From positions 115,400 through 179,399 of the forward strand of contig NZ_CP024012.1 in the NCBI RefSeq assembly GCF_002688565.1: DNA of 64,000 nucleotides. Direction: 5' to 3'. How positions within the stretch are numbered: position 1 is the stretch's first letter; every line of letters begins with the position of its first letter. Source of the DNA: Acinetobacter sp. LoGeW2-3. Lineage in GTDB: Bacteria > Pseudomonadota > Gammaproteobacteria > Pseudomonadales > Moraxellaceae. The translations under genes and the position numbers were made by a program. The notes below the pieces were generated by a model that saw nothing but the letters and a program-made list of their open reading frames with translations, was not told the DNA's origin and did not search any database. Shown here one piece after another: positions 23,365-31,428 of the stretch.

Positions 23365-24495
23365 TTAGCCTTTTGCTGTACGTTTCAGCTTTTGTGGATC
23401 ATCGAATGGCAGTGTGTGTGTTATGGCACTTACCTCCAGACTGCCTTTAACCTGGATCGATCTGCCCTGTACAGCATAGTCCACATCAACACGGGCAATT
23501 GCCACAGATTTCCCGGTCAATGGTGAGTACATACCGCAGGTGATCACACCAATTTTTTTGTCACCATCCCAAAGTGTATCTCCCATTTCTGAGGCTTGCG
23601 TGCCTTCCAGTAGTACACCAAATATTTTAAAGCGTTCTTTATCCTGTAAACGTTGATGCTCATAACAGCCGCGGAACTCACCTTTTGTAGGAGAAACGGT
23701 AAAATCTAGTCCCAGTTCCCACAGCGTGTCTCCACAGGTGTCATTTTCAAATGGGAAATATTCAGAGTTATCATAAGGGAAAAACAGCAGGTAACTTTCA
23801 GTACGCAACCAGTCCAGTGTAGTAAATGAACAAGGAATAATCCCATAAGAGGCCCCCCTCTCTAGGATGGTTTCCCAGATCATCGGTGCATCTGCTGCCT
23901 TACAGAAAATCTCATAGCCACGCTCACCTGTATATCCAGTACGGGAGATCATCACCGGAGCCCCAAATAGCTTGGTTTGCAGATGATGGAAATATGGCAA
24001 ATCCCGAATGCCCGGCACATGTTCAGCCAGGAAATCTACCGCGAAAGGTCCCTGCAATGACAGGTCATGCAGGTCATCATCAAACAGGACCGCCACTTGA
24101 CGTCCCACAGCTGAACGCACCAGCATTTCATGACCAATCCCAGTACCATGTACCACCATAAAAGCATTCGGTCCGGTACGGTAAATCACGCAATCATCTA
24201 CAAATTTACCCTGTTCATTCAGCATCGTAGCATAGACTGACTTGCCCGGATAGAGTTTAGAAATATCCCGTGTAGTGGCATATTCCAGCAGGCTTTCCGC
24301 ATGAGGTCCTACATAATGGACTTTTTTCAGGCCTGAAACATCCATCAATCCGGCTTTGGTACGAATAGCAGTATAGTGATCTGCAATATCTGAGTTATAA
24401 GTCCATGCGGTGCCCATCCCGTTCCAGTCTTCTAGTTTTGAGCCAAGCTGACGGTGATGAGTAGCTAGGGCGGAAATACGCCAAGAATTTGCCAT
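23365..24495 (-). CDS. Aminomethyltransferase (GcvT)-like protein of the dimethylamine monooxygenase operon
   Basis: The 376-residue protein is a free-standing GcvT/YgfZ-fold THF-binding protein (IRTKAGLMDVSGLKKVHYVGPHAESLLEYATTRDISKLYPGK, about residues 45-86; ISRTGYTGERGYEIFC). It is the last gene of the operon whose first three genes encode dimethylamine monooxygenase. GcvT-like proteins accompany those genes in marine methylamine users, where this one is expected to trap formaldehyde from demethylation as methylene-THF. The function is inferred. It is not a glycine-cleavage T protein by context, since no gcvH or gcvP is nearby. The start has AAGGA 9 bp upstream. Confidence 0.75.
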   Translation of the reverse strand: MANSWRISALATHHRQLGSKLEDWNGMGTAWTYNSDIADHYTAIRTKAGLMDVSGLKKVHYVGPHAESLLEYATTRDISKLYPGKSVYATMLNEQGKFVDDCVIYRTGPNAFMVVHGTGIGHEMLVRSAVGRQVAVLFDDDLHDLSLQGPFAVDFLAEHVPGIRDLPYFHHLQTKLFGAPVMISRTGYTGERGYEIFCKAADAPMIWETILERGASYGIIPCSFTTLDWLRTESYLLFFPYDNSEYFPFENDTCGDTLWELGLDFTVSPTKGEFRGCYEHQRLQDKERFKIFGVLLEGTQASEMGDTLWDGDKKIGVITCGMYSPLTGKSVAIARVDVDYAVQGRSIQVKGSLEVSAITHTLPFDDPQKLKRTAKG

Positions 24496-24542
24496 TCGAT
24501 TAGATTCCTTAAATGAATAATTTATTTATCAGTTGCTAAGAG

Positions 24543-25562
24543 TTAATTGTTGTCTGAATCAAATTGACTCAGCCATTGCACAAGGGGTTCACGGTATTCA
24601 CTAATGCCTTTATAGTCGGCAATAGGCTCTGGTAAATCACGAATCACACGGTGCAAACGCTGAGCCCAAGCTGGATTCGTGCATAGGTCATTCAGGCTGA
24701 TCAGATAGGTACGAATACTAAATAGCAGTGCATTGCTCGGTGCCAGGCGTGGCATCATTTGCAGTTCGACACGCAGATGTAACATATGACCGGCATTTTC
24801 AGCCGTGACCAGACTTCGTTCATATCCCCAGAGGTAATAAGTTTCGGATGAGGTATCCATACGTGGATTGACCGTCATGGTCCAGTTCAGACGGCGGTAA
24901 GGCTGCCCAACCTGAATGTTCAACAGGAACTTGAGTGCTCGATCGAATACCCCCAAGTTATGGGCTAGCTGTGGAACTGGTGCATGCCACTGCTTGAAGC
25001 TCATGCCAGCATCGAAATTCAATGACCAATCTGCAGGGCCGGTGATCATGCCCGTGTCCATAAACAGGTCACCATCACGCTGATCCAGAATTGCTACATC
25101 CCCTTGAAACTGGCGGCTAATAAATTCAAACGGATGCATTGGCAGTGTTTCTGTGTCCCCAAAAACAAACTGCTGATCAATATTCAGCGGTCGATTGGTC
25201 CAGTGCCAGTGATTGCCACGTTTGCTGAGTTGGAAATGCTCCGGATAATCTGTAGCGTAACGCTCCATGACCATCGCCAGAAAATCCCAGCTCGCCTGCA
25301 GCATATGTGGCATGATAATGCAGCGTTTAGGATCCTGTTCTAGGGTCAGACGACGCTCATTCATTTCCGTAACATAATGTTCATCTATATCAAACCAATG
25401 CTCGAAAATAGTCCCTGGCCTTGACGTTGCAGGTTCGATATTGACCGAATACATGTATTGGTCTTCTGGAAATGGAAATGGAAAACGTTCGATTGCTTTT
25501 CTGCTGTTGTAATAGCTGAACTCATCATGCATGTTTTCATTGGGATTGAATTGCACGGTCAT
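24543..25562 (-). CDS. Dimethylamine monooxygenase haem subunit (HODM alpha / DUF3445)
   Basis: The 339-residue protein belongs to the DUF3445 or HODM_asu-like family, the haem-binding catalytic subunit of haem-dependent oxidative N-demethylase. This enzyme removes one methyl group from dimethylamine with O2 and NADPH. Recognisable stretches are FPFPFPEDQYMYSVNI, LDQRDGDLFMDTGMITGPADWSLNFDAGMSF, and LWGYERSL with LRVELQMMPRLAPSNALLFSIRTYL. ATG 25562 is preceded by GGGGAAAAC; longer in-frame readings upstream overlap the reductase gene and are unlikely. It lies 17 bp after the reductase gene. I leave the dmm letter unassigned because usage of the subunit names differs. Confidence 0.85.
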   Translation of the reverse strand: MTVQFNPNENMHDEFSYYNSRKAIERFPFPFPEDQYMYSVNIEPATSRPGTIFEHWFDIDEHYVTEMNERRLTLEQDPKRCIIMPHMLQASWDFLAMVMERYATDYPEHFQLSKRGNHWHWTNRPLNIDQQFVFGDTETLPMHPFEFISRQFQGDVAILDQRDGDLFMDTGMITGPADWSLNFDAGMSFKQWHAPVPQLAHNLGVFDRALKFLLNIQVGQPYRRLNWTMTVNPRMDTSSETYYLWGYERSLVTAENAGHMLHLRVELQMMPRLAPSNALLFSIRTYLISLNDLCTNPAWAQRLHRVIRDLPEPIADYKGISEYREPLVQWLSQFDSDNN

Positions 25563-25579
25563 TGCGTTTTCCCCTGTTG

Positions 25580-26524
25580 TTATATATCTAAATGAAGGCA
25601 TTGCCTGGCTTTGGCGCGCGAAACACACGGCATCAGCAGACTTTGTTGTTCCTGTAGGCTGAGATAATGATCCAGATGTTCCACTTCTCCCGCACTGTAC
25701 GGCGTTACGCACTGGCCGCAGACCCCACCGCGGCAAAGATTGGGTATCTCTACTCCATTAGCTTCCAGAGCTTCCAGCATGCTGAAATCACTAGCCACAT
25801 GTATGTTTCTATCGGATTTAGTCAGATGCACATCAAATGCAATACCCGGTGCCGGTGAGTTAAATGCTTCCCAATGCACCCGATTCGGTGACCAGCCCAA
25901 TTTTTCAGCCGTGGAGGCAACTGCCTGAATCAGACGTTCAGGCCCACAGATATAGACATGAGTATTCAGATGCTGCTGACTGAGTAGTGCTTCGACATCC
26001 AGCCGCTGCTGGTTTTTTTCTGAATAGATATGCACCTGATCATTGAACAGCTGTTTCAAGTCTGCTTCATAGGCATTACTGATACCGTCACGGCAGGCAT
26101 AGTGCAGTTCAAAACTGTCACCCGCATGCAACATAAAACGCATATGTGACATGAATGGAGTAATACCAATGCCTCCGGCAATAAAGATATGATGCTGTGC
26201 CTGCGAGTGAATCGAAAAAAGATTGAGTGGTGCTAAAATGCTGAGCTGGTCACCCACTTTAACCTGTTCATGCAGATATCTGGAGCCGCCACGGGACTGT
26301 TCCTGCAAGCGTACGGCAATTTTGTATTCATGTTGATCATAAGGGTCATTCAGTAATGAATATGCATTACGCAATACACGGTCAGGCAGCGGCAGTTGCA
26401 CCACAATATGACTGCCTGAAGAAAATGGCAGTAGCGGATGATCCACTGCTTCAAAACTAAATTCACGAATAACCGGCGTAATCTGCTGAATTTCCTTAAC
26501 ACGTACAGAAATATTTAAACTCAT
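25580..26524 (-). CDS. Dimethylamine monooxygenase reductase subunit (PDR/VanB-type oxidoreductase)
   Basis: The 314-residue reductase has the phthalate dioxygenase reductase order: flavin-binding beta barrel (RNAYSLLNDP, Arg52-Tyr55-Ser56), pyridine-nucleotide domain (IAGGIGITPFMSHMRF, 115-130; YICGPERLI), then a plant-type [2Fe-2S] ferredoxin with Cys264, Cys269, Cys272 and Cys300. It passes electrons from NAD(P)H to the haem subunit. ATG 26524 overlaps the upstream small-subunit stop by 4 bp (ATGA). The gene is codirectional with the other Dmm genes. Confidence 0.88.
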   Translation of the reverse strand: MSLNISVRVKEIQQITPVIREFSFEAVDHPLLPFSSGSHIVVQLPLPDRVLRNAYSLLNDPYDQHEYKIAVRLQEQSRGGSRYLHEQVKVGDQLSILAPLNLFSIHSQAQHHIFIAGGIGITPFMSHMRFMLHAGDSFELHYACRDGISNAYEADLKQLFNDQVHIYSEKNQQRLDVEALLSQQHLNTHVYICGPERLIQAVASTAEKLGWSPNRVHWEAFNSPAPGIAFDVHLTKSDRNIHVASDFSMLEALEANGVEIPNLCRGGVCGQCVTPYSAGEVEHLDHYLSLQEQQSLLMPCVSRAKARQCLHLDI

Positions 26525-27051
26525 GATGCTGCTCCCAATGGCTGATGAACATTTGCACAGACGCCCATATATGCACCCAGTCGCTGTGAAAAATGAGCAC
26601 GTATCATGAGATGAACTTTGCACTGTTCACAGGTGCAATATTCTTTTTCTTGGGTAATTTGCTGATGACCACAATGTACACAGTACACTTGCTTCTTTGG
26701 CTGCCCATCTGTATGCAGGATCTGGGTAAACTCCTCTTTCAAACAGCCCAGCTGAGTCAAAGAGCGCTGTATTTTCCAGATAAAAGTTTCATTGCCTACC
26801 ACAATACTATGTACGCCTGCCTTGGCCTGACTCAGGTATTGAGTCAGAGCATGCAGCACTGCTTCTAGTCCATATTCATCCGCAGATGGCTGGATCAGCA
26901 ACTGGTATGGGGTAGCTTCGCCTAAATGACCTCTAATCTGTTCAAGCACTGCATCATCTTCCTGTTCTATCAAGATCAAATAGGAGGAAGCAGAAATTCG
27001 AATATCGCGGTAATCCTGATAAGTTGGTGTACTGTGCATAGTATTCGACAT
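26521..27051 (-). CDS. Dimethylamine monooxygenase small subunit (DmmA family, zinc-ribbon/rubredoxin-like)
   Basis: The 176-residue protein ends with a rubredoxin-like or zinc-ribbon motif, CVHCGH at 124-129 and CTCEQC at 139-144, supplying four to five cysteines for one metal site. The N-terminal half (about 15-110) is an alpha/beta domain (SYLILIEQEDDAVLEQI, HSIVVGNETFIWKIQ). I recognise this as the small subunit encoded with dimethylamine monooxygenase. ATG 27051 is used; a TTG at 27087 is an alternative with no better ribosome-binding site. It is the first gene of the four-gene operon, so the promoter must lie in 27052-27176, which also holds the inverted repeat CATACTCC-ATTT-GAGGTATG at about 27130-27149. 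Confidence 0.78.
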   Translation of the reverse strand: MSNTMHSTPTYQDYRDIRISASSYLILIEQEDDAVLEQIRGHLGEATPYQLLIQPSADEYGLEAVLHALTQYLSQAKAGVHSIVVGNETFIWKIQRSLTQLGCLKEEFTQILHTDGQPKKQVYCVHCGHQQITQEKEYCTCEQCKVHLMIRAHFSQRLGAYMGVCANVHQPLGAAS

Positions 27052-27176
27052 CAGCTGAACGCATCCCCTGAAAACGTTATGGTTCAATATTTAAAGGATT
27101 CCTGAGTCCTGCACTATTCCCTAAAAAACATACTCCATTTGAGGTATGCAGCTGGTCTGCAACTCCACCTTTCACA

Positions 27177-27208
27177 TAAAAAAGCAGAACCGAAGGCTCA
27201 GGTTCTGC
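27177..27208 (-). terminator. Terminator of tmm
   Basis: GCAGAACC (27184-27191) pairs with GGTTCTGC (27201-27208), and the minus strand runs into a T tract (complement of 27177-27182), 30 bp after the tmm stop. Confidence 0.8.
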
Positions 27209-27239
27209 CGGAAAGGAACTTTATTTTGGAGTAGAAGAA

Positions 27240-28604
27240 TTACCCTGCTTTTTGCTTTACTGTAGATCCAGCATGTAGATAAGCATCTAGGGAGTCGTCC
27301 AGTGCTTCCAGCCATGTAGTGTGATGTGGGGAGGCTTGGGTACCTGTCATTAAAGAACGATAGGTATGATCCCGGAAGGTCATAATGTTTTCTTTCTTAT
27401 GTTTTTTCCAGGCCAGAAAAGTCTGTCGCACACCTTCAATATCAAAGGTCGGATAATCTGTCTGTTCAATTAAACGCATGATGTAATCCCCCTGAAACTT
27501 ATACATGGCATGCACATCCTCCAGAGATTTTTCTGCCTCATGCCATGCTAATGTGTCAGCCTGCATTTCCAGCAAAGATGGCAATTTGATCCGGCCCAGC
27601 ATGACATCACGGGCAAACCAAGCCTGTGCATCAAACATATTGAAGGAATACCATTGATCCTGCATGCCTAAGTAAAACAGTTTTGGATTCTGTTCCCACA
27701 CCACTCCTTGGTATAGATTTAATGGATACAGAATATTATTGGTTCTTAAACTCAAGGATCCTTCAATAAATGGAAAATGGTGCAGATAGCCTGTACACAA
27801 AATGATGGCATCTACAGCCGCTGAACTGCCATCCTGAAAATAAGCATGGGTCTGATCCACATGAGTCAACTGTGGTCGTTCAGACCAGTTTTCTGGCCAC
27901 TTATAGCCCATTGGGGCGCTGCGGTAACAGCTGATGATATTTCTGGCTCCATATTTATAGCACTGCGAGCCGATATCTTCTGCGGAATAGCTACTGCCGA
28001 CAATTAACACATTTTTGTTTTTGAATTCTAGTGCATCACGAAAATCATGAGCATGCAAAATACGCCCACCAAATTTTTCGAAGCCTGGATATTCAGGAAT
28101 CCGCGGTGTAGAAAAATGTCCAGATGCCACCACGACATAATCAAATGTTTCAGTATAGGTTCGCTCATCAGCATAATCATGTACCGTCACTGAAAACAGC
28201 TGGCTTACATCGTCAAAGCTAACATAGCGTACTGCAGTATTAAAACGTACATATTGGCGGACATTGGCTTTTTCTACGCGTCCTTTAATATAATCCCACA
28301 GGACTTCACGCGGTGGATAAGAGCCTATGGGACGGCCAAAATGCTCATCAAAGGTATAATCAGCAAACTCCAGACATTCTTTTGGCCCATTTGACCATAG
28401 ATAGCGATACATACTGCTATGTACTGGCTCTCCGTGCTCATCCATCCCCGTATGCCAGGTGTAATTCCACTGTCCACCCCAGTCGGCCTGTTTTTCAAAG
28501 CAGACTAATTCTGGAATTTCAACACCTTTCGCCTGTGCAGACTGAAATGCTCTTAATTGCGCCATTCCGCTTGGCCCAGCCCCAATAATTGCAACTCGTG
28601 TCAT
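27240..28604 (-). CDS. tmm: Trimethylamine monooxygenase (flavin-containing monooxygenase)
   Basis: The 454-residue FMO oxidises trimethylamine to TMAO with NADPH and O2. The FAD motif is [11 protein letters not shown] (residues 6-16), the NADPH motif [11 protein letters not shown] (202-212), and an FMO fingerprint-like segment is [13 protein letters not shown] (178-190). Stretches such as [17 protein letters not shown] and [25 protein letters not shown] are those of bacterial Tmm rather than Baeyer-Villiger enzymes. ATG 28604 follows GGAGAT with 6-bp spacing. It is a single-gene unit with its own terminator, in the same direction as the PAS/two-component genes upstream, and the product feeds Tdm at 31.4 kb. 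Confidence 0.95.
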   Translation of the reverse strand: MTRVAIIGAGPSGMAQLRAFQSAQAKGVEIPELVCFEKQADWGGQWNYTWHTGMDEHGEPVHSSMYRYLWSNGPKECLEFADYTFDEHFGRPIGSYPPREVLWDYIKGRVEKANVRQYVRFNTAVRYVSFDDVSQLFSVTVHDYADERTYTETFDYVVVASGHFSTPRIPEYPGFEKFGGRILHAHDFRDALEFKNKNVLIVGSSYSAEDIGSQCYKYGARNIISCYRSAPMGYKWPENWSERPQLTHVDQTHAYFQDGSSAAVDAIILCTGYLHHFPFIEGSLSLRTNNILYPLNLYQGVVWEQNPKLFYLGMQDQWYSFNMFDAQAWFARDVMLGRIKLPSLLEMQADTLAWHEAEKSLEDVHAMYKFQGDYIMRLIEQTDYPTFDIEGVRQTFLAWKKHKKENIMTFRDHTYRSLMTGTQASPHHTTWLEALDDSLDAYLHAGSTVKQKAG

Positions 28605-28691
28605 GGTGGATCTCCATGTTTGTATTAAACAAATGCGATGTTGCAAATAACTTAGCGTGTGAAGAAAGTTCAGGTAATTCCTCAGAATGAG

Positions 28692-28705
28692 TACACAATT
28701 GTGTA
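28692..28705. promoter_or_regulatory. 14-bp palindrome between tmm and the PAS gene
   Basis: TACACAATTGTGTA is a perfect palindrome about 90 bp upstream of the tmm start. It is a candidate binding site for the adjacent LuxR-type response regulator; no experimental consensus is available. Confidence 0.4.
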
Positions 28706-28720
28706 TATATTTTTTTAATT

Positions 28721-29503
28721 TTAATGCAGGGTTTCAGCCTGTGTTTGAAAGACGATGCCATCTATTCCCAGCACCATACCACTGTCAGAATAAACGCCCT
28801 GACCAATTTCCTGTACCCAGCGCACGTGGTCTGTGCCATCCATTAGCCGGTAACGGATATGAAAGCAGCCATGCTGCTCTAGTGCCTGTTGGATGTTTTG
28901 CCAGACATACTCGCGATCATCTGGATGGATCAGCTGGCCATAGAGTGGAGTATTGAGGAGCTCTTGCTCATTGTGTCCTGTAATCCGTTGGCAGCCTTCA
29001 CTGACATATTCCATAGTCCAGTCACGGTTATTACGTGAACGGTACATCATCATAGGCATCCGCTGCAGGACGCCTTTTAACATCCGCTGCTGTGCATCTT
29101 TGACACTACGTGCTTTAACCAGATCTGTCTGCTCTCTGGCAATCATGCACCAGATTCGTCTAAAAGAACTTGTACCCTCAGGCTCAAGTTCAATTTTCTG
29201 AATAGTAGCCTCAAACCATGCTAGTGCCTGCAGATGATCAATGAACCGTATATGTAATGGTTTACCCAGCTGTGATTGCATTTCTTTGACGAAACTATAT
29301 AAATCTTCAGGATAAAGATGGGAGGTTAAATCGCCTGTACCAGCATGACTGAAATTGTGCCAGGCCTGATTGGCCTTGAGAATTCGCATCTGTTCATCAA
29401 AAATCACGACACCTTCCTGTAGCTGCTCTAAGACAGGCGTCCAGCATTGTTCCAAAACTACATTATCATTCAGTGAATAAATATCTGAAATTATAGGTGA
29501 CAT
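28721..29503 (-). CDS. Tandem PAS-domain protein linked to the two-component system
   Basis: The 260-residue cytoplasmic protein has two PAS domains: an N-terminal one (about 22-110; [24 protein letters not shown]) and a C-terminal PAS_3-like one (about 145-250; [40 protein letters not shown], then [18 protein letters not shown]). No kinase, HTH or cyclase output domain follows. It is the third gene of histidine kinase-response regulator-PAS, 3 bp from the regulator gene, so it is co-translated and may act as an accessory sensor. The PAS ligand (haem, flavin or an amine) is not evident. Confidence 0.82.
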   Translation of the reverse strand: MSPIISDIYSLNDNVVLEQCWTPVLEQLQEGVVIFDEQMRILKANQAWHNFSHAGTGDLTSHLYPEDLYSFVKEMQSQLGKPLHIRFIDHLQALAWFEATIQKIELEPEGTSSFRRIWCMIAREQTDLVKARSVKDAQQRMLKGVLQRMPMMMYRSRNNRDWTMEYVSEGCQRITGHNEQELLNTPLYGQLIHPDDREYVWQNIQQALEQHGCFHIRYRLMDGTDHVRWVQEIGQGVYSDSGMVLGIDGIVFQTQAETLH

Positions 29504-29506
29504 ATT

Positions 29507-30199
29507 TCAACCCTCTTCTACAGCATTGAATTCTGAAAGATTCAGGTTTTGGTGTGCCCAAACTGATAGTTCCAGCCTGGAGTGTAAATTCAATTTACGC
29601 AGCAGATTTTTCACATACACTTTTACTGTGCCATCACTAATTCCCAGTTCCCTTGCGATTAATTTATTGTTTAATCCTTTGGCAATCAGCTTCAGTGTTT
29701 CCCGTTCGCGCTGGGTCATATCATGCAACAAGTGTGCATTGTGCTGCTGTCTAGACACAGGTTTCTGAACCGGCATGCTTCTGAATTGTTGTGCCAGAAT
29801 ATGAATACTTCTCTCTTGCAATACCGTTTTTCCTGCATATACCTGGTACAGATTCTCCAGGATCACTTCAGGCAAGGTATCTTTGGCTAAAAATCCATGT
29901 GCACCATAGCGTAGCGCATCTAGCAGAGCCTGCTCCTCCTCACATGCTGTCAGCATGATAACCTTGAGCTGATGCTCACGAGAGCTCAGTGCTTTCAACA
30001 CTTCAATGCCTGACATTTCTGGCATTTGAATGTCCAGCAAAAGAATATCTGGACAGGCATGACCGAGTGACTGGATAAAATCATATCCGGATGAATATTC
30101 CTGCATCAGGCTAAAGTCATCAGACTGCCGGATGATATCAGTCACCCCACGACGAAATAGTGCGTGATCGTCAACAATACTGACCTGAATAGATGGCAT
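29507..30199 (-). CDS. NarL/LuxR-family response regulator
   Basis: The 230-residue regulator has a receiver domain with phospho-acceptor Asp56 (DILLLDIQMPEMSG), acidic pair IVDDHALFRRG at 8-18 and Lys near LAKDTLPE, and a C-terminal LuxR helix-turn-helix (LTQRERETLKLIAKGLNNKLIARELGISDGTVKVYVKNLLRKL-like, about 160-205). It is paired with the kinase 3 bp upstream. It is placed between tmm and tdm, so those two promoters are the likely targets. Confidence 0.92.
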   Translation of the reverse strand: MPSIQVSIVDDHALFRRGVTDIIRQSDDFSLMQEYSSGYDFIQSLGHACPDILLLDIQMPEMSGIEVLKALSSREHQLKVIMLTACEEEQALLDALRYGAHGFLAKDTLPEVILENLYQVYAGKTVLQERSIHILAQQFRSMPVQKPVSRQQHNAHLLHDMTQRERETLKLIAKGLNNKLIARELGISDGTVKVYVKNLLRKLNLHSRLELSVWAHQNLNLSEFNAVEEG

Positions 30200-30202
30200 G
30201 AA

Positions 30203-31378
30203 TCAGTCCTCCGAAGCCAACTGCAATTTTAAATCTACGCAGGTTCCATGAGGCTGCACCGGGTAAATGCGCAGCACCGCCCCGATCCGCTCTGCACGTT
30301 CCTGCATGATCTCCAGCCCAAAGCTGTCTTTACGTTTAAGTTCTGGACGAATCCCCTGTCCATTGTCAGAAATGCAGATATGCAGATGACTCACTTGAAT
30401 TTCTAGCGTCACTTTGGCATATGACGCATGAGCATGACGCACAATATTGCTTAAGCTTTCCCGAATGATATATAGCACCTGTACAGACTGTCTGGGCTGG
30501 ATACTGATGTGATGCACCCGATGATCGAGCTCAAAGACAATACTGGACTGCTGTTCAAATTCCTGAATAACTTTTTTTAAAGCCACAATAAAATCGAGTT
30601 CCTGATAGGCTAATCTGGAGGCAGTGATCAGTTCACGCACCTGCTGATAGGCATAATGGGTATAACTAGAAATTTCTTCGACCTGTTCATAAAATTCTGG
30701 ATACTTTCCCTGTTTGCATTGCTGGCACAGTTGTGCTGATTTTAATCTTAAGAAACCTAGAATCTGGGCAATGCTGTCATGCAGATCTGCTGAAAATGCT
30801 TTCCTTTCCTGTTGCAGCACATCCTGTATATAACGTTTCTGCTGATCACGTTCTTGAAAGCCTTGCTGAATACATTTATCCAGCTGCCGGAGCAAAGGCT
30901 GATGAGCCTGGTGGCTATCATTAATATTCAAATACAACCGCCATACCATAAAGTCTTGACCGACCAGCATTAGATCTGCGACATGCTGACCGATGTACAC
31001 CGTTTCTGCCCAGCTTTGAATATCACTATGTGAAGATAATGGCAGCAGTATCTGCTGGATCCGTGTGATAGCTGATGCCCTCAGCCCCTCCTCCACCGCA
31101 TGATAGATAAAACATTCCTGAGTAAACGGATAACACAGCACAACCGCACAGTCCGGGATATGTTCCACTGGTTGTTGCGATTTCAGATACTCCAGACATT
31201 TGGGCAATTCACTGTTCAAATCCTTAACATGGCTCAGCTGATTTTTCAGCTGTAAACAATAGGACTCAAACCTGTACGCTGCCAGTTCCTGCTGAAGCTG
31301 CTTGACTTGAGCAAGCATGCCGTTTTGCTCATGCTCAAATAATGCATTCTTTCCGTAATCCATCATTTTTGCACTCAT
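30203..31378 (-). CDS. Soluble NarX/DegS-type sensor histidine kinase
   Basis: The 391-residue kinase has no membrane segment. The N-terminal ~185 residues are a possible coiled coil plus GAF-like sensor region (CAVVLCYPFTQECFIYHAV to LMLVGQDFMVWRLYL). A HisKA_3 dimerisation domain follows with His200 (SADLHDSIAQILGFLRL), and then a HATPase (RESLSNIVRHAHASYAKVTLEI and ISDNGQGI). It should phosphorylate the adjacent LuxR-type regulator in response to an intracellular signal. It is divergent from tdm across only 50 bp. I know of no described two-component system for TMA genes, so this is an unusual association. Confidence 0.9.
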   Translation of the reverse strand: MSAKMMDYGKNALFEHEQNGMLAQVKQLQQELAAYRFESYCLQLKNQLSHVKDLNSELPKCLEYLKSQQPVEHIPDCAVVLCYPFTQECFIYHAVEEGLRASAITRIQQILLPLSSHSDIQSWAETVYIGQHVADLMLVGQDFMVWRLYLNINDSHQAHQPLLRQLDKCIQQGFQERDQQKRYIQDVLQQERKAFSADLHDSIAQILGFLRLKSAQLCQQCKQGKYPEFYEQVEEISSYTHYAYQQVRELITASRLAYQELDFIVALKKVIQEFEQQSSIVFELDHRVHHISIQPRQSVQVLYIIRESLSNIVRHAHASYAKVTLEIQVSHLHICISDNGQGIRPELKRKDSFGLEIMQERAERIGAVLRIYPVQPHGTCVDLKLQLASED

Positions 31379-31428
31379 ATCGTTCCATAAAAATAATAAT
31401 TCGAATTTATTCTTAATAGTTATATTTT

